This document shows positions 33,746-43,064 of a DNA stretch of 64,000 nt, in pieces. The notes under the pieces are model-generated. The model searched no databases. It was given only the letters and a program-made list of their open reading frames with translations, and was not told the DNA's origin. The position numbers were made by a program, and so were the translations under genes. The stretch comes from Bacteroidales bacterium. Its GTDB lineage: Bacteria > Bacteroidota > Bacteroidia > Bacteroidales > F082. How positions within the stretch are numbered: the stretch's first letter is position 1; every line of letters begins with the position of its first letter. The stretch lies in the NCBI GenBank assembly GCA_019454985.1, contig JACFNF010000005.1:86093-150092 (forward strand), in the 5' to 3' direction.

Positions 33746-34852
33746 ATGAAAAGAACACTGTTACTTCTGTTGACAATTGTAAGTATTTTATTTACAGCAT
33801 GTAACAAAGACAAAGAAAAAGACCCTGAACAACTCACCCCCGACAAAGCTAAGGTTGAGGTTCGTAATGCCAGTCAGCAGATCACTGGAAATCTGAACGA
33901 AGCCATGAGCCTGCCCGCATTTAGCTCGCTGAATTTCCTTGTCCAGCTCACCGGACAGGATTTCATGAAATCCAAAGTGAAGGATGTTTTGCTGCATACT
34001 AAAAACAATATGCCGCAAGCACTCAAAAGCATATTGAAAACCAATACGCTGAAAGAAGGAGGCCTTGGTGAGCTTGGAATTTTTGAGTTTAATTTTGATA
34101 CCGAAGAGTTTGATTTGGTACAAACCAGCACCACCATGATGCGGATGAGCTTCCCGGCTGACCAAACAAACTATGCCTCCCACACTAATAATGCCGAACT
34201 GACAGTTGAAAATCTTCAGTTTCAGACAATCACAGTAATGGAAGAAGAGTGGGACTGGGAAACAGGCGATTATATCCTTGTCCTTGTTGAACAAGATATA
34301 CCCAAAACGGCAAAGGTAACCCACAAAATTTCCGGTGCCACTGTTCTCTCTGCCAATTACAGTGCTTCATACACCAATGATGGAATCCCAACAGCCTTAG
34401 ATGCTTCCATCAATTCAGCACCCTACAGCTTCACCTCAAAACTTAACGGAAGCGGCACTAACTATCAGGCCGAAGTGATGATGAAAAATGGTTCGAATGA
34501 GCTGATGGGTGCAAATATGGATGTGACCTATGCAAGCAATATGGAAGATGTTGAAAAAGTTGATGGTTATTATCTTGTGGCCCCACTGAAAGTTGATGGC
34601 TGGATGAAACCCACTGCTATCCAAAATCACATGGATCAGGTGGAAGAGACGGGCGGCCAGTATGACCTGACTTTTTTAAATGCACAAATGTCAATGAAAC
34701 TGATTCATACCGGAATCAATGGTATCATAGGAAACCTTGAGTATAAGCTTTATACCGATCCTGAGGACGGAGAAACATCACCGAATATTGCTGTTGTTTA
34801 TTCCGACGGTACTTTTGATTGGCTTACTGACGTTTTCGGAAGTGGACGTTAA
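33746..34852 (+). CDS. Hypothetical lipoprotein
   Basis: 368 residues, lipoprotein signal (IVSILFTAC, Cys about 17) followed by a Lys/Asp/Glu-rich linker and a large globular domain with no motif I recognise. Strand-rich, Asn/Thr-rich, consistent with a surface or periplasmic binding protein. Followed by a strong terminator and preceded by a possible TATCTTTA box near 33685, so it is probably monocistronic. Function unknown. Confidence 0.75.
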   Translation: MKRTLLLLLTIVSILFTACNKDKEKDPEQLTPDKAKVEVRNASQQITGNLNEAMSLPAFSSLNFLVQLTGQDFMKSKVKDVLLHTKNNMPQALKSILKTNTLKEGGLGELGIFEFNFDTEEFDLVQTSTTMMRMSFPADQTNYASHTNNAELTVENLQFQTITVMEEEWDWETGDYILVLVEQDIPKTAKVTHKISGATVLSANYSASYTNDGIPTALDASINSAPYSFTSKLNGSGTNYQAEVMMKNGSNELMGANMDVTYASNMEDVEKVDGYYLVAPLKVDGWMKPTAIQNHMDQVEETGGQYDLTFLNAQMSMKLIHTGINGIIGNLEYKLYTDPEDGETSPNIAVVYSDGTFDWLTDVFGSGR

Positions 34853-34883
34853 TTCTTAATATTCTGTTTTTTAAAATGTTTTG

Positions 34884-34913
34884 AAAGCCGGCAAACTCAT
34901 GCCGGCTTTTTTT
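34884..34913 (+). terminator. Rho-independent terminator
   Basis: AAAGCCGGCA (34884-34893) pairs with TGCCGGCTTT (34900-34909), followed by a T run. Confidence 0.88.
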
Positions 34914-34950
34914 GTAACATCTGGCAGATGTGGCCTCACCGTTTTATACC

Positions 34951-34958
34951 TAATTTTG
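34951..34958 (+). promoter_or_regulatory. -7 promoter box for holB
   Basis: TAATTTTG is an exact consensus match 20 bases before the holB ATG. Confidence 0.5.
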
Positions 34959-34977
34959 AAGCCTAAATGATCAACAG

Positions 34978-36114
34978 ATGAAATTTAGCGAAATCATTGG
35001 TCAGCAGGCCACGATTGATCGCCTGATAGAGTCGGCCAAAGAAGGGCGAGTAAGTCATACACAGTTGTTTTTTGGCCCTCCGGGAAACGGAAAATTGGCG
35101 CTTGCACTGGCTTATGCCCAATATCTCAATTGTCACAATCCCTCCGAAACCGATAGCTGCGGACATTGCCCGGCATGTATCAAAACTGCTAAGCTCATAC
35201 ACCCCGATCTTCATTTTTTCTATCCAACCACCACGACAAAAAAAATCAAGAAGGATCCGGAATCGCAGCTTTTTTCCGACGAGTGGCGTACGTTTGTGCT
35301 CGATGGGAATGGTTATGTGGCTTTGAACAAATGGTATGAACACCTGGGTGTCGAAAACAAACAGGGGACCATTTTTGCGCGCGATGCGACTGAGATGATC
35401 AAAAGGCTCAACCTGAAAGCTTATGAAGGGAAATATAAAATTGTCCTGATCTGGATGGTTGAAAAAATGCATGTTTCGGCGGCCAATAAACTGTTGAAAC
35501 TGTTGGAAGAGCCACCACAACAAACGCTTTTTATTCTTATCAGCGAACAGTCTGAGCAATTGTTGGCCACTATCCGTTCGCGTGCTTTTCAATTGAAAAT
35601 ACCACGGATTGACGATCAGAGCATAGCAAGCGCTTTGGCTCAAAAATATAATCTTAGACTGGCTGATGCCAATCCTTATGCACTGATGGCGCATGGAAAC
35701 TGGATTGAAGCCTGCCGTTTGGTGGAGAATGGCGACGAGGATAAGGAGCATTTCTACACTACCCAACGTTGGATGCGGCTTTGTTTCAAGAACAATATTC
35801 CCGAACTGATTGATTTCTGTGCCGAAATTGCTACTATCGGACGCGAAAAACAAAAAACATTTCTGGCTTTCAGCCTTCAACTCTTTCACAACTCTCTGCT
35901 TACAAACAACGGATTGCAGACCTGGGTAAGATTGACTGGCGAAGAGGCCGGATTTACCGGCAAATTTGCCCCCTATGTGCATCATCGCAATTTGCTTGAG
36001 CTCACACAACTCATGGAAGAAGGGATACGGCAGATAGAGCGCAATGCTTCGCCACAAATTCTGTTTATGGATATTAGCCTGAAAGTAAGTAAGTTGTTGA
36101 GTCTCAAACCCTGA
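34978..36114 (+). CDS. holB: DNA polymerase III delta prime subunit (clamp loader)
   Basis: 378 residues. Part of the clamp loader that places the sliding clamp on DNA. AAA+ fold with Walker A GPPGNGK (33-39) and a zinc-binding Cys cluster (Cys52, 61, 64, 67), then the SANKLLKLLEEPP segment and SRAFQLKIPR sensor region. Length and layout fit the family. A 516-residue open frame on the opposite strand across this gene and ricT is a shadow. Confidence 0.9.
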   Translation: MKFSEIIGQQATIDRLIESAKEGRVSHTQLFFGPPGNGKLALALAYAQYLNCHNPSETDSCGHCPACIKTAKLIHPDLHFFYPTTTTKKIKKDPESQLFSDEWRTFVLDGNGYVALNKWYEHLGVENKQGTIFARDATEMIKRLNLKAYEGKYKIVLIWMVEKMHVSAANKLLKLLEEPPQQTLFILISEQSEQLLATIRSRAFQLKIPRIDDQSIASALAQKYNLRLADANPYALMAHGNWIEACRLVENGDEDKEHFYTTQRWMRLCFKNNIPELIDFCAEIATIGREKQKTFLAFSLQLFHNSLLTNNGLQTWVRLTGEEAGFTGKFAPYVHHRNLLELTQLMEEGIRQIERNASPQILFMDISLKVSKLLSLKP

Positions 36115-36119
36115 AAAAC

Positions 36120-36150
36120 AGTTGCAAAAAAATATCCTATTTTTGCAACT
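36120..36150 (+). promoter_or_regulatory. Hairpin containing the -7 box for the ricT operon
   Basis: A perfect 11-base inverted repeat, AGTTGCAAAAA (36120-36130) with TTTTTGCAACT (36140-36150), surrounds TATTTTTG (36138-36145), a consensus -7 box. It may terminate holB transcripts and start ricT ones at the same site. Confidence 0.5.
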
Positions 36151-36168
36151 TAATTCAAACGAAACTCC

Positions 36169-37329
36169 ATGAACAACGAATATAACGGCCGTGGTAACGA
36201 AACTTTTCTTTCGAGAGGATGTTGCCGTGTGCCAGACAACTATCAGGCAAATATCCGTTTCAAACATCACTGCTGCAAGCTCGATGTTAACAACTGGTTG
36301 GAAGGCTACGAAAACCCGACAGATGAAGCCGAACTTAAATTGGCTGAAGTCAGATTTAAAAATGACCATAAAGATTTTTTCAGCTATCCGGCGACATTGA
36401 ACCTTAAAGAAGGCGAAATTGTGGCGGTTGAAGCTGCTGCCGGTCACGATATTGGCATCGTGACATTGACCGGTGACTTGGTTAAACAACAGATGAAACG
36501 CAAGCGTTTTCACCTTAAACCGGAAGAAATGCGCAAAATATATCGTCAGGCCAAAGTCACAGATATTGAGAAATGGATTGGCGCGATTGAAAAGGAGGAT
36601 TCAACTTTGCAAAAAACGCGTGAACTTATTTATGATCTGGGCTTAGATATGAAGCTCAACGATGTTCAATATCAGGGAGATAAGACAAAAGCAATTTTCT
36701 ACTATACAGCCGATGACCGGGTTGATTTCAGGGAATTGATTAAAAAGATAGCTGAGGAATTTCGTATTCGTGTGGAGATGCGCCAGATTGGGATGCGTCA
36801 GGAGTCGGCCAAACTCGGTGGCATTGGTTCGTGTGGGCGTGAGCTTTGCTGCGCTTCATGGATGGCTGAGTTTCAATCGGTTTCCACCAATGTGGCTAAA
36901 ATTCAACAACTCTCGCCAAACCCGCAAAAATTGGCTGGGCTTTGCGGCAAGCTCAAATGCTGCCTCAATTATGAGTACGACACCTATGCCGATGCCATGA
37001 AAGATTTTCCCGATGAACGAACCGTACTCAAAACCCAGAAAGGAGATGCCGTTTATCAAAAAAGCGATGTTTTCAAAGGTTTGATGTGGTATTCTTACGA
37101 GAACGACAGAACCAACATCATGGCCATCCCGATAGATAAGGTGAAAGAAATTGCCGAACAAAACCGCCAGAATTCCTTCCCTGAAAAACTTGAGGATTTT
37201 GCCTTTATGAAAGAAACACAGGTGATCGAAACCTTGCCAACCGCACAGCTCGAGGGCGATTTACACCGTTTCGATAAGCCTAAGAAAAACAAAAAGAACA
37301 AGCCAGCACGTGATCATGAATCCGAATAA
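36169..37329 (+). CDS. ricT: PSP1-domain protein, RicT-like
   Basis: 386 residues with the PSP1 domain in the centre and two Cys clusters, CGRELCCASW and CGKLKCCLNYE, that bind iron-sulfur in RicT-type proteins. In Bacillus, RicT works with RicA and RicF on RNA processing; the role in Bacteroidota is less clear. An additional N-terminal Cys-containing segment (RGCCRVPDN, HHCCKL) is present. The stop overlaps the gldH start by 14 bases. C-terminus basic (KKNKKNK). Confidence 0.87.
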   Translation: MNNEYNGRGNETFLSRGCCRVPDNYQANIRFKHHCCKLDVNNWLEGYENPTDEAELKLAEVRFKNDHKDFFSYPATLNLKEGEIVAVEAAAGHDIGIVTLTGDLVKQQMKRKRFHLKPEEMRKIYRQAKVTDIEKWIGAIEKEDSTLQKTRELIYDLGLDMKLNDVQYQGDKTKAIFYYTADDRVDFRELIKKIAEEFRIRVEMRQIGMRQESAKLGGIGSCGRELCCASWMAEFQSVSTNVAKIQQLSPNPQKLAGLCGKLKCCLNYEYDTYADAMKDFPDERTVLKTQKGDAVYQKSDVFKGLMWYSYENDRTNIMAIPIDKVKEIAEQNRQNSFPEKLEDFAFMKETQVIETLPTAQLEGDLHRFDKPKKNKKNKPARDHESE

Positions 37330-37813
37330 ATCAGTGATTGCAGGCAAACTGCTCAGTTTATTTCTGCTGAGCTTCATGGCTGTTTTAGTCGTTTCGTGCG
37401 GGAGACGTTATTTGTATGACGACATCCACAGCTTGCCGGGCGAAAGCTGGACAATCGAACAAAAGGAACGTTTCGATTTCGAAGTGACGGACACAACAAT
37501 CACTTACCGTGTTTTCTTTCACGTTCGGAATACGATTGACTATCGGTATAGTAACCTTTACCTTTTCATGACAACCCAGTTCCCAAACGGAAACCTTACA
37601 CGCGATACTTTAGAGTGCATTCTGGCTCAGCCAGACGGGCAATGGACCGGCAAAGGGTTTGGAAAAATCAAGGAAAATTTAATTTTGCTCAATCCGGCTT
37701 TGAAATTTCCTTTGCTTGGTCATTATGTTGTTGATATTCAACATGCAATGCGTGAAGACGATTTGAAAGGAATCTCTGATATTGGTATCCGCATTGAGCC
37801 TAACCAACAATAA
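37316..37813 (+). CDS. gldH: Gliding motility lipoprotein GldH
   Basis: 165 residues with a lipoprotein signal (VLVVSC, Cys about 26). The conserved GldH body is present: DTTITYRVFFHVRNT, YRYSNLYLFM, PNGNLTRDTLEC and a terminal GIRIEPN. GldH is required for gliding in Flavobacterium but is also found in non-gliding Bacteroidota. The ATG at 37316 is inside the end of ricT, in another frame; a GTG two codons upstream is the alternative. Followed 27 bases later by the PBP1A gene. Confidence 0.9.
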   Translation: MNPNKSVIAGKLLSLFLLSFMAVLVVSCGRRYLYDDIHSLPGESWTIEQKERFDFEVTDTTITYRVFFHVRNTIDYRYSNLYLFMTTQFPNGNLTRDTLECILAQPDGQWTGKGFGKIKENLILLNPALKFPLLGHYVVDIQHAMREDDLKGISDIGIRIEPNQQ

Positions 37814-37840
37814 AAAAACTGGTTAATCCCATTTCAGCTT

Positions 37841-40090
37841 ATGTCAAACCAGCGTACAAACTCTTTGCTCACCATTTTTTGGATGTCATTTGTGGCATTG
37901 GTAGTGGTAGGTTTTATATTTTTCTATGGTTTAGCCAATAGTTGGTTTGGTGCAATGCCCAGTTTCGAAGAATTAGAAAACCCCAATACGAATCTGGCAT
38001 CTGAGATTTATTCTGCCGATGGTGTCATGTTGGGGACTTTCCATATTGAAAACCGCTCCAACATTCATTTTAACGACCTGCCGCCCGACCTGATCAACGC
38101 TTTGCTTGCCATCGAAGACATTCGTTTTACCGAACATTCGGGCATAGATTTCAAAGCGCTGTTTCGGGTAGCCTGGGGCGTTACTACCGGACAAAGCGGC
38201 AAGGGAGGAGGCAGTACGCTCACCCAGCAATTGGCCAAGAACCTGTTTCCGCGCGATGAAAACCTGAGCACTCCGCAATTGGTCTTGCGAAAATTCAGAG
38301 AATGGATTACTGCATCGCGTTTGGAACGCAACTATTCAAAAGAAGAAATCATGGCGATGTATCTCAATACAGTTGCTTTCGGGAGCCAGGCTTTTGGTAT
38401 CAAATCGGCGGCCATGACGTTTTTTGGAAAATCACCCGACCAACTCACCCTTGAGGAGTCGGCGCTAATGGCCGGCGTGGTGAACGCTCCCACTTGGTAC
38501 AGCCCTGTGAGAAACCCCGAACGAGCTTTGCAGCGCCGAAACCTTGTACTCAAAAAAATGGCTGATTACGGGTTTATCTCGCAACAACGTGCTGCTGAGG
38601 CGCAGCAAACGCCTATTGATATGTCCAATTTCGGATTGCTCGATCATAATACCGGCGCCGCTACTTATTTTCGCGAATATCTGAGAGCCGAGCTGAAAAA
38701 TTGGGCTGCCACGAAAACTAAATCTGATGGCACAACTTACGATATCTACAAAGACGGCTTAAAAATTTATACAACGATCAATTCGCGCATGCAACAATAT
38801 GCCGAGGAGGCCATACGTGAACATCTCGGCGGCGAGCTGCAACCGGCTTTTTTCCGCCATTGGAAAGGAGTGGCCAATGCTCCATTTGTTTTGCCACCTC
38901 CAACCATCAAAGAAGAGGTCGAACTGATTATGACGCAGGCCATGAAACGTTCTGACCGTTATCGCTATCTGAAAAAAGCAGGAGCCTCGGACGATTCCAT
39001 CCGGCAGGAATTCAATACACCGGTTAGGATGCGGGTTTTTTCGTGGAACGGACCAATTGATACCATTATGACACCTATGGACTCTATCCGATATTATAAG
39101 TTTTTCCTGCAGTCGAGTTTGATGTCGGTTGACGTGAAAACAGGTCAGGTGAGGGCTTATGTGGGTGGCATTGACTATCGTTTTTTCAAATACGACCACG
39201 CTTCTCAAGCCAGACGACAGGTAGGCTCAACTTTCAAGCCATTCTTATACACCCTAGCAATGCAGGAAGGTGAATATACACCTTGCTACAAAGTACCCAA
39301 TATCAGTTATAGTGTTCAGCTTTGGGATGGCACTTTCTGGGAGCCCAAAAATGCCAGCAACGAACGGGTGGGGCAGGAGGTCACTTTGCGGTGGGCCTTA
39401 GCCAATTCCAACAACTGGATCTCGGCCTATTTAATCAAACGTTTTCCTCCTGAGTCGGTGATTCAGATGGCGCGTAAAATGGGTGTTGTCTCGCCAATTG
39501 ATGCGGTGCCGGCCATCGCCCTCGGCACACCCGAAATTACCTTGTCCGAGATGGTCGGGGCTATGAATACTTTCTCAAACAAGGGCGTTTTCATCAAGCC
39601 GTATTTTATTACCCGTATCGAAGATAAACATGGCAACCTGATCGAACGTTTTGTGCCCGAACAGTCGGAAGCCATGAGCGAAGTCACCGCTTACAAAATG
39701 ATTCAATTGATGAAGGGTGTGGTGGAAAGCGGTACAGGGATCCGGCTTCGGACGAAGTACAAACTGAACAACCCCATTGCCGGAAAAACCGGAACCACAC
39801 AAAATCAATCGGATGGATGGTTTATGGGGCTAACTCCCGAAATGACGACCGGAGTGTGGACAGGCGCTGAAGACCGCAGCGTTCACTTCCGGTCAATCAA
39901 AATGGGGCAGGGAGCCAATACGGCATTACCCATCTGGGCTTTGTATATGCAAAAGATCTACAATGACCCGACCCTTCATTTCGGAAAAGGCGATTTTGAA
40001 AAACCGGCTGGCGAATCGGGCCTTGATTTCAATTGCGACGATTCTAACTACCGATCGGGACGAGTTGCCGATGATGAGGACGACTTTTAG
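37841..40090 (+). CDS. Penicillin-binding protein 1A (bifunctional transglycosylase/transpeptidase)
   Basis: 749 residues anchored by one N-terminal helix (about 10-32). GT51 domain: IEDIRFTEHSGID with catalytic Glu92, GGGSTLTQQLAKNLF. Transpeptidase domain: STFK with Ser463, an SNN motif, and KTGTT (649-653). Polymerises and cross-links peptidoglycan on the outer face of the inner membrane. Ends in an acidic tail (VADDEDDF). Last gene of the apparent ricT-gldH-PBP run. Confidence 0.93.
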   Translation: MSNQRTNSLLTIFWMSFVALVVVGFIFFYGLANSWFGAMPSFEELENPNTNLASEIYSADGVMLGTFHIENRSNIHFNDLPPDLINALLAIEDIRFTEHSGIDFKALFRVAWGVTTGQSGKGGGSTLTQQLAKNLFPRDENLSTPQLVLRKFREWITASRLERNYSKEEIMAMYLNTVAFGSQAFGIKSAAMTFFGKSPDQLTLEESALMAGVVNAPTWYSPVRNPERALQRRNLVLKKMADYGFISQQRAAEAQQTPIDMSNFGLLDHNTGAATYFREYLRAELKNWAATKTKSDGTTYDIYKDGLKIYTTINSRMQQYAEEAIREHLGGELQPAFFRHWKGVANAPFVLPPPTIKEEVELIMTQAMKRSDRYRYLKKAGASDDSIRQEFNTPVRMRVFSWNGPIDTIMTPMDSIRYYKFFLQSSLMSVDVKTGQVRAYVGGIDYRFFKYDHASQARRQVGSTFKPFLYTLAMQEGEYTPCYKVPNISYSVQLWDGTFWEPKNASNERVGQEVTLRWALANSNNWISAYLIKRFPPESVIQMARKMGVVSPIDAVPAIALGTPEITLSEMVGAMNTFSNKGVFIKPYFITRIEDKHGNLIERFVPEQSEAMSEVTAYKMIQLMKGVVESGTGIRLRTKYKLNNPIAGKTGTTQNQSDGWFMGLTPEMTTGVWTGAEDRSVHFRSIKMGQGANTALPIWALYMQKIYNDPTLHFGKGDFEKPAGESGLDFNCDDSNYRSGRVADDEDDF

Positions 40091-40108
40091 TCAATCCGGA
40101 GCCTCATC

Positions 40109-43051
40109 CTATTCAATCTGAATCTCGTCGGCAAAGATGTAGGCCTTGCCGCCCGCACCCAAATGCCAGTCGGGAATAGTCCCGAAGTTGCGGGCTATCA
40201 CCTTGATATATCGGGCATTCGCATTGATTTTGCCGCTTAACCGTTCGATAAAAATACCTTCCTTGTCGTTCGGCACCTGATGCCTGGCAATGGATTTTTG
40301 CTGGAAATGAACGCCATCGGTCGAGCTGTAAAACTCAACGGAAGAAGGCATCCAGATCCATGACCGAATATCTTGTAGCAGTCCGATGTTCACCTTTGCC
40401 ACATGTTGACTTTTGCCTAAATCAATCACAGCTTCTAAGTCGGAACCCTGATAGCCCTGCCAGCCGCCAAGCCGCCAGTTTTCGTTGCCCAGAATTCCGT
40501 CAATCAGGGCGTCATCGCCGCCGGCAGAATAGTTCTGCTGGTAGGGGTGGCTCAAATGAATGCTGTAGTCGCTGTTGATCTTCACCAAATTGGCTTCCGA
40601 TACTTTGCTGAAACCCAAATCGTTGTGATAGGCTATGGCTTTGATGGTTGAAGTTTTGTCCAACATGAAAGGCCCGGTATAGTGGAGCGAGCCGGTTGTG
40701 GGTTCGCTGCCATCTAAAGAATAATAAAGCTGGCAATTTTCCATTAAAGGCTGAATACTGACTTCCACAGCCTCGCGGATACGTTTTCCGGGAGTGGTGA
40801 TGATGGGAACAGGAACAATGCCCGGAGTGGTGATGGCTGTTGTGGCGATGTTTTCATCTGCACTTCCCCAACTTTTGTTGGGTTGATTCCCCATTTCAAA
40901 ATGAAGGTCACCGCCGGCCATAATGGTTTCGTGGGTGAGATAGTTGAAGTTGTAGGTCTTTCCGTTGAGGGTGGCCGATTGGATATATTTGCTTGCGGGG
41001 CCAAGCTTTGATGCTTTAATGGTGAAGGTTTTGCCGTTCTCGAGGTGAATGCTGGCTTTTGAAAACAGCGGAGTGCCGATGGCATAATCGGCCTGACCCG
41101 GACACACCGGATAAAAACCTAAAGCACTCATCACCAACCAGGCCGACATCTGCCCGCAATCTTCGTTGCCAATGAGGCCATCAGGCATATTGGTGTAAAA
41201 CTGATCCATGATATAACGCACCTTGTCCTGTGTTTTCCATGGCTGGTTGAGGTAATTGTAAAGGTAGGCCATATGATGGCTTGGTTCGTTGCCGTGGGCA
41301 TATTGGCCGATGAGGCCGGTGATATCTTTCATATCGCGACCACCTACTTCGGAAGTGGCTTCAAAAAGTTCGTCAATTTTCTTTGACAGGGCTTCTTTAC
41401 CGCCATGCAGCCTGATAAATCCGGCGATGTCGTGGGGGACATAGAAGCTGTATTGCCACGAGTTTGCCTCGGTGAAGTTCCAGTCAACCGTTGTGGGGTC
41501 GAAGGGGCTTAGCCAGCCGCCATTCACTCTTGGACGCATGAATCCGGTGGTCGGGTCGAAAATGTTTTTGTAGGCCTGTGCGGCTATCATGTATTTTTCA
41601 TACACATCATTTTTGCCCATTTGTCCGGCCATCGTAGCAATACACCAATCGTCGTAACCATATTCGAGTGTTTTTGAAACGGCTTCATGCTCTTTGTCGC
41701 CGGCAAGAAATCCAACCTGACGGTAAACATCGAAACCGAAATGATGCTTGTTTACGCTTTCGATCATGGCCTGAAGTGCTTCATCGGCGTTGTAATCACG
41801 GATGCCTTTCACCCAGGCATCGGCAATCACCGGTACGGCATGGTTCCCGATCATACAGTAGGTTTCGTTGCCGGCCAGCTCCCATATAGGCAGAAGTCCG
41901 GTTTGTTGATACATGTTGAGCATCGTTTTAATGAAGTCGTTGGTGCGCTGCTGTCCAATAATGGTCATCAGCGGATGCCAGGCGCGGTAAGTATCCCAAA
42001 GGCTGAACACCGTGTAGTTGGTGAAATTTTCAGCGGTGTGGATATTTCGATCCATACCGCGAAAACGCCGGTCAACATCCATGAAAACATTGGGCTGTAT
42101 CATGGTGTGATATAATGCGGTATAAAAGATGGTTTTCTGCTCGTTGCTTCCTCCTTCAATGGTGATAACCGACAATTCTTTATTCCATTGATCTTCAGCA
42201 TCTTTTTTAACCTTGTCGAATCCCCAGTCGGGCATTTCTGTTTCCAGATTGCGCAGGGCACCTTCAGAATCCACAGCCGAAAGTCCCACTTTAACCTCGA
42301 TGGCCTCGTTTTGCGCCGTTGTGAATCCAACAAAAGCCTTCACCCGGGTTCCGCTGCCATACTTCATGCCTTCGGTCAGTGAGCCGTTGAGCACAATACC
42401 GCTTCTGACAAATGGTTTAGAGAATTTCATGTGAAAAAACCAAACCATATCTTTGGCCCAGTTTGTGGAACGCCTCATGCCCCTGATTTCGGTGTCGTTC
42501 ACAAATTCAATCCATGAGTCGGTGACCTGATCGCGATGTTCTAAGTCAATAATTATCTGTGCCTCATCGGTTTGCGGGAAAGTATAGCAATGATAGCCGG
42601 CGCGAGTGGTGGCGGTCATCTCGGCCAGAACATCCGGCTTCTGAAGCTTCACGCTGTAATATCCGGCAGTGGCCTTTTCCTCGGCTTTTGAAAATGGCGA
42701 ACAGTATTCGTTGCGGTCAAACACTGGTTTTCCCACCACGGGCATCAGTAAAATATCGCCGTAATCGCTCACTCCTGTACCACTCAGGGCAGTGTGCGCA
42801 AAGCCGTACAGAATGCTGTCGGTGGCATGATAGCCTGAACAGCCGTCCCAGCCGTCGAGGCGGGTTTGCGGGCTGAGTTGTACCATTCCAAAAGGAACGG
42901 TAGCTCCCGGAAAGGTGTGACCATGTCCACCCGTGCCAATAAATGGGTTGACATAAGAAGCTGGTTGTTTCACTTCCTCCTGAGGCTGGCTGCAGCCAAA
43001 AAAAGTAAGGAAAATCAACAAAGTGGCAAGACAACGTAATGAAGTTTTCAT
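40109..43051 (-). CDS. Alpha-1,2-mannosidase (GH92) with C-terminal binding modules
   Basis: 980 residues, lipoprotein signal (LTFFGC, Cys about 20). GH92 features: VNPFIGTGGHGHTFPGA, CSGYHATDS, NEPSHHMAYLYN and NEDCGQMSAW, which carry the calcium and catalytic residues. About residues 735-820 form a chitobiase C-terminal-like domain (YYSLDGSEPT), followed by an F5/8 type C (discoidin) module ending the protein. Removes alpha-mannose from N-glycans or mannans. It lies 13 bases after the GH2 gene, likely one operon. Confidence 0.94.
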   Translation of the reverse strand: MKTSLRCLATLLIFLTFFGCSQPQEEVKQPASYVNPFIGTGGHGHTFPGATVPFGMVQLSPQTRLDGWDGCSGYHATDSILYGFAHTALSGTGVSDYGDILLMPVVGKPVFDRNEYCSPFSKAEEKATAGYYSVKLQKPDVLAEMTATTRAGYHCYTFPQTDEAQIIIDLEHRDQVTDSWIEFVNDTEIRGMRRSTNWAKDMVWFFHMKFSKPFVRSGIVLNGSLTEGMKYGSGTRVKAFVGFTTAQNEAIEVKVGLSAVDSEGALRNLETEMPDWGFDKVKKDAEDQWNKELSVITIEGGSNEQKTIFYTALYHTMIQPNVFMDVDRRFRGMDRNIHTAENFTNYTVFSLWDTYRAWHPLMTIIGQQRTNDFIKTMLNMYQQTGLLPIWELAGNETYCMIGNHAVPVIADAWVKGIRDYNADEALQAMIESVNKHHFGFDVYRQVGFLAGDKEHEAVSKTLEYGYDDWCIATMAGQMGKNDVYEKYMIAAQAYKNIFDPTTGFMRPRVNGGWLSPFDPTTVDWNFTEANSWQYSFYVPHDIAGFIRLHGGKEALSKKIDELFEATSEVGGRDMKDITGLIGQYAHGNEPSHHMAYLYNYLNQPWKTQDKVRYIMDQFYTNMPDGLIGNEDCGQMSAWLVMSALGFYPVCPGQADYAIGTPLFSKASIHLENGKTFTIKASKLGPASKYIQSATLNGKTYNFNYLTHETIMAGGDLHFEMGNQPNKSWGSADENIATTAITTPGIVPVPIITTPGKRIREAVEVSIQPLMENCQLYYSLDGSEPTTGSLHYTGPFMLDKTSTIKAIAYHNDLGFSKVSEANLVKINSDYSIHLSHPYQQNYSAGGDDALIDGILGNENWRLGGWQGYQGSDLEAVIDLGKSQHVAKVNIGLLQDIRSWIWMPSSVEFYSSTDGVHFQQKSIARHQVPNDKEGIFIERLSGKINANARYIKVIARNFGTIPDWHLGAGGKAYIFADEIQIE

Positions 43052-43064
43052 GGGGTGGATGTTT

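Noticed and set aside
34963..36513. A 516-codon open frame on the minus strand across holB and the start of ricT
   Set aside because: It lies opposite two well-supported genes, its composition is Phe/His/Val-rich as expected of an antisense shadow, and no domain is visible.
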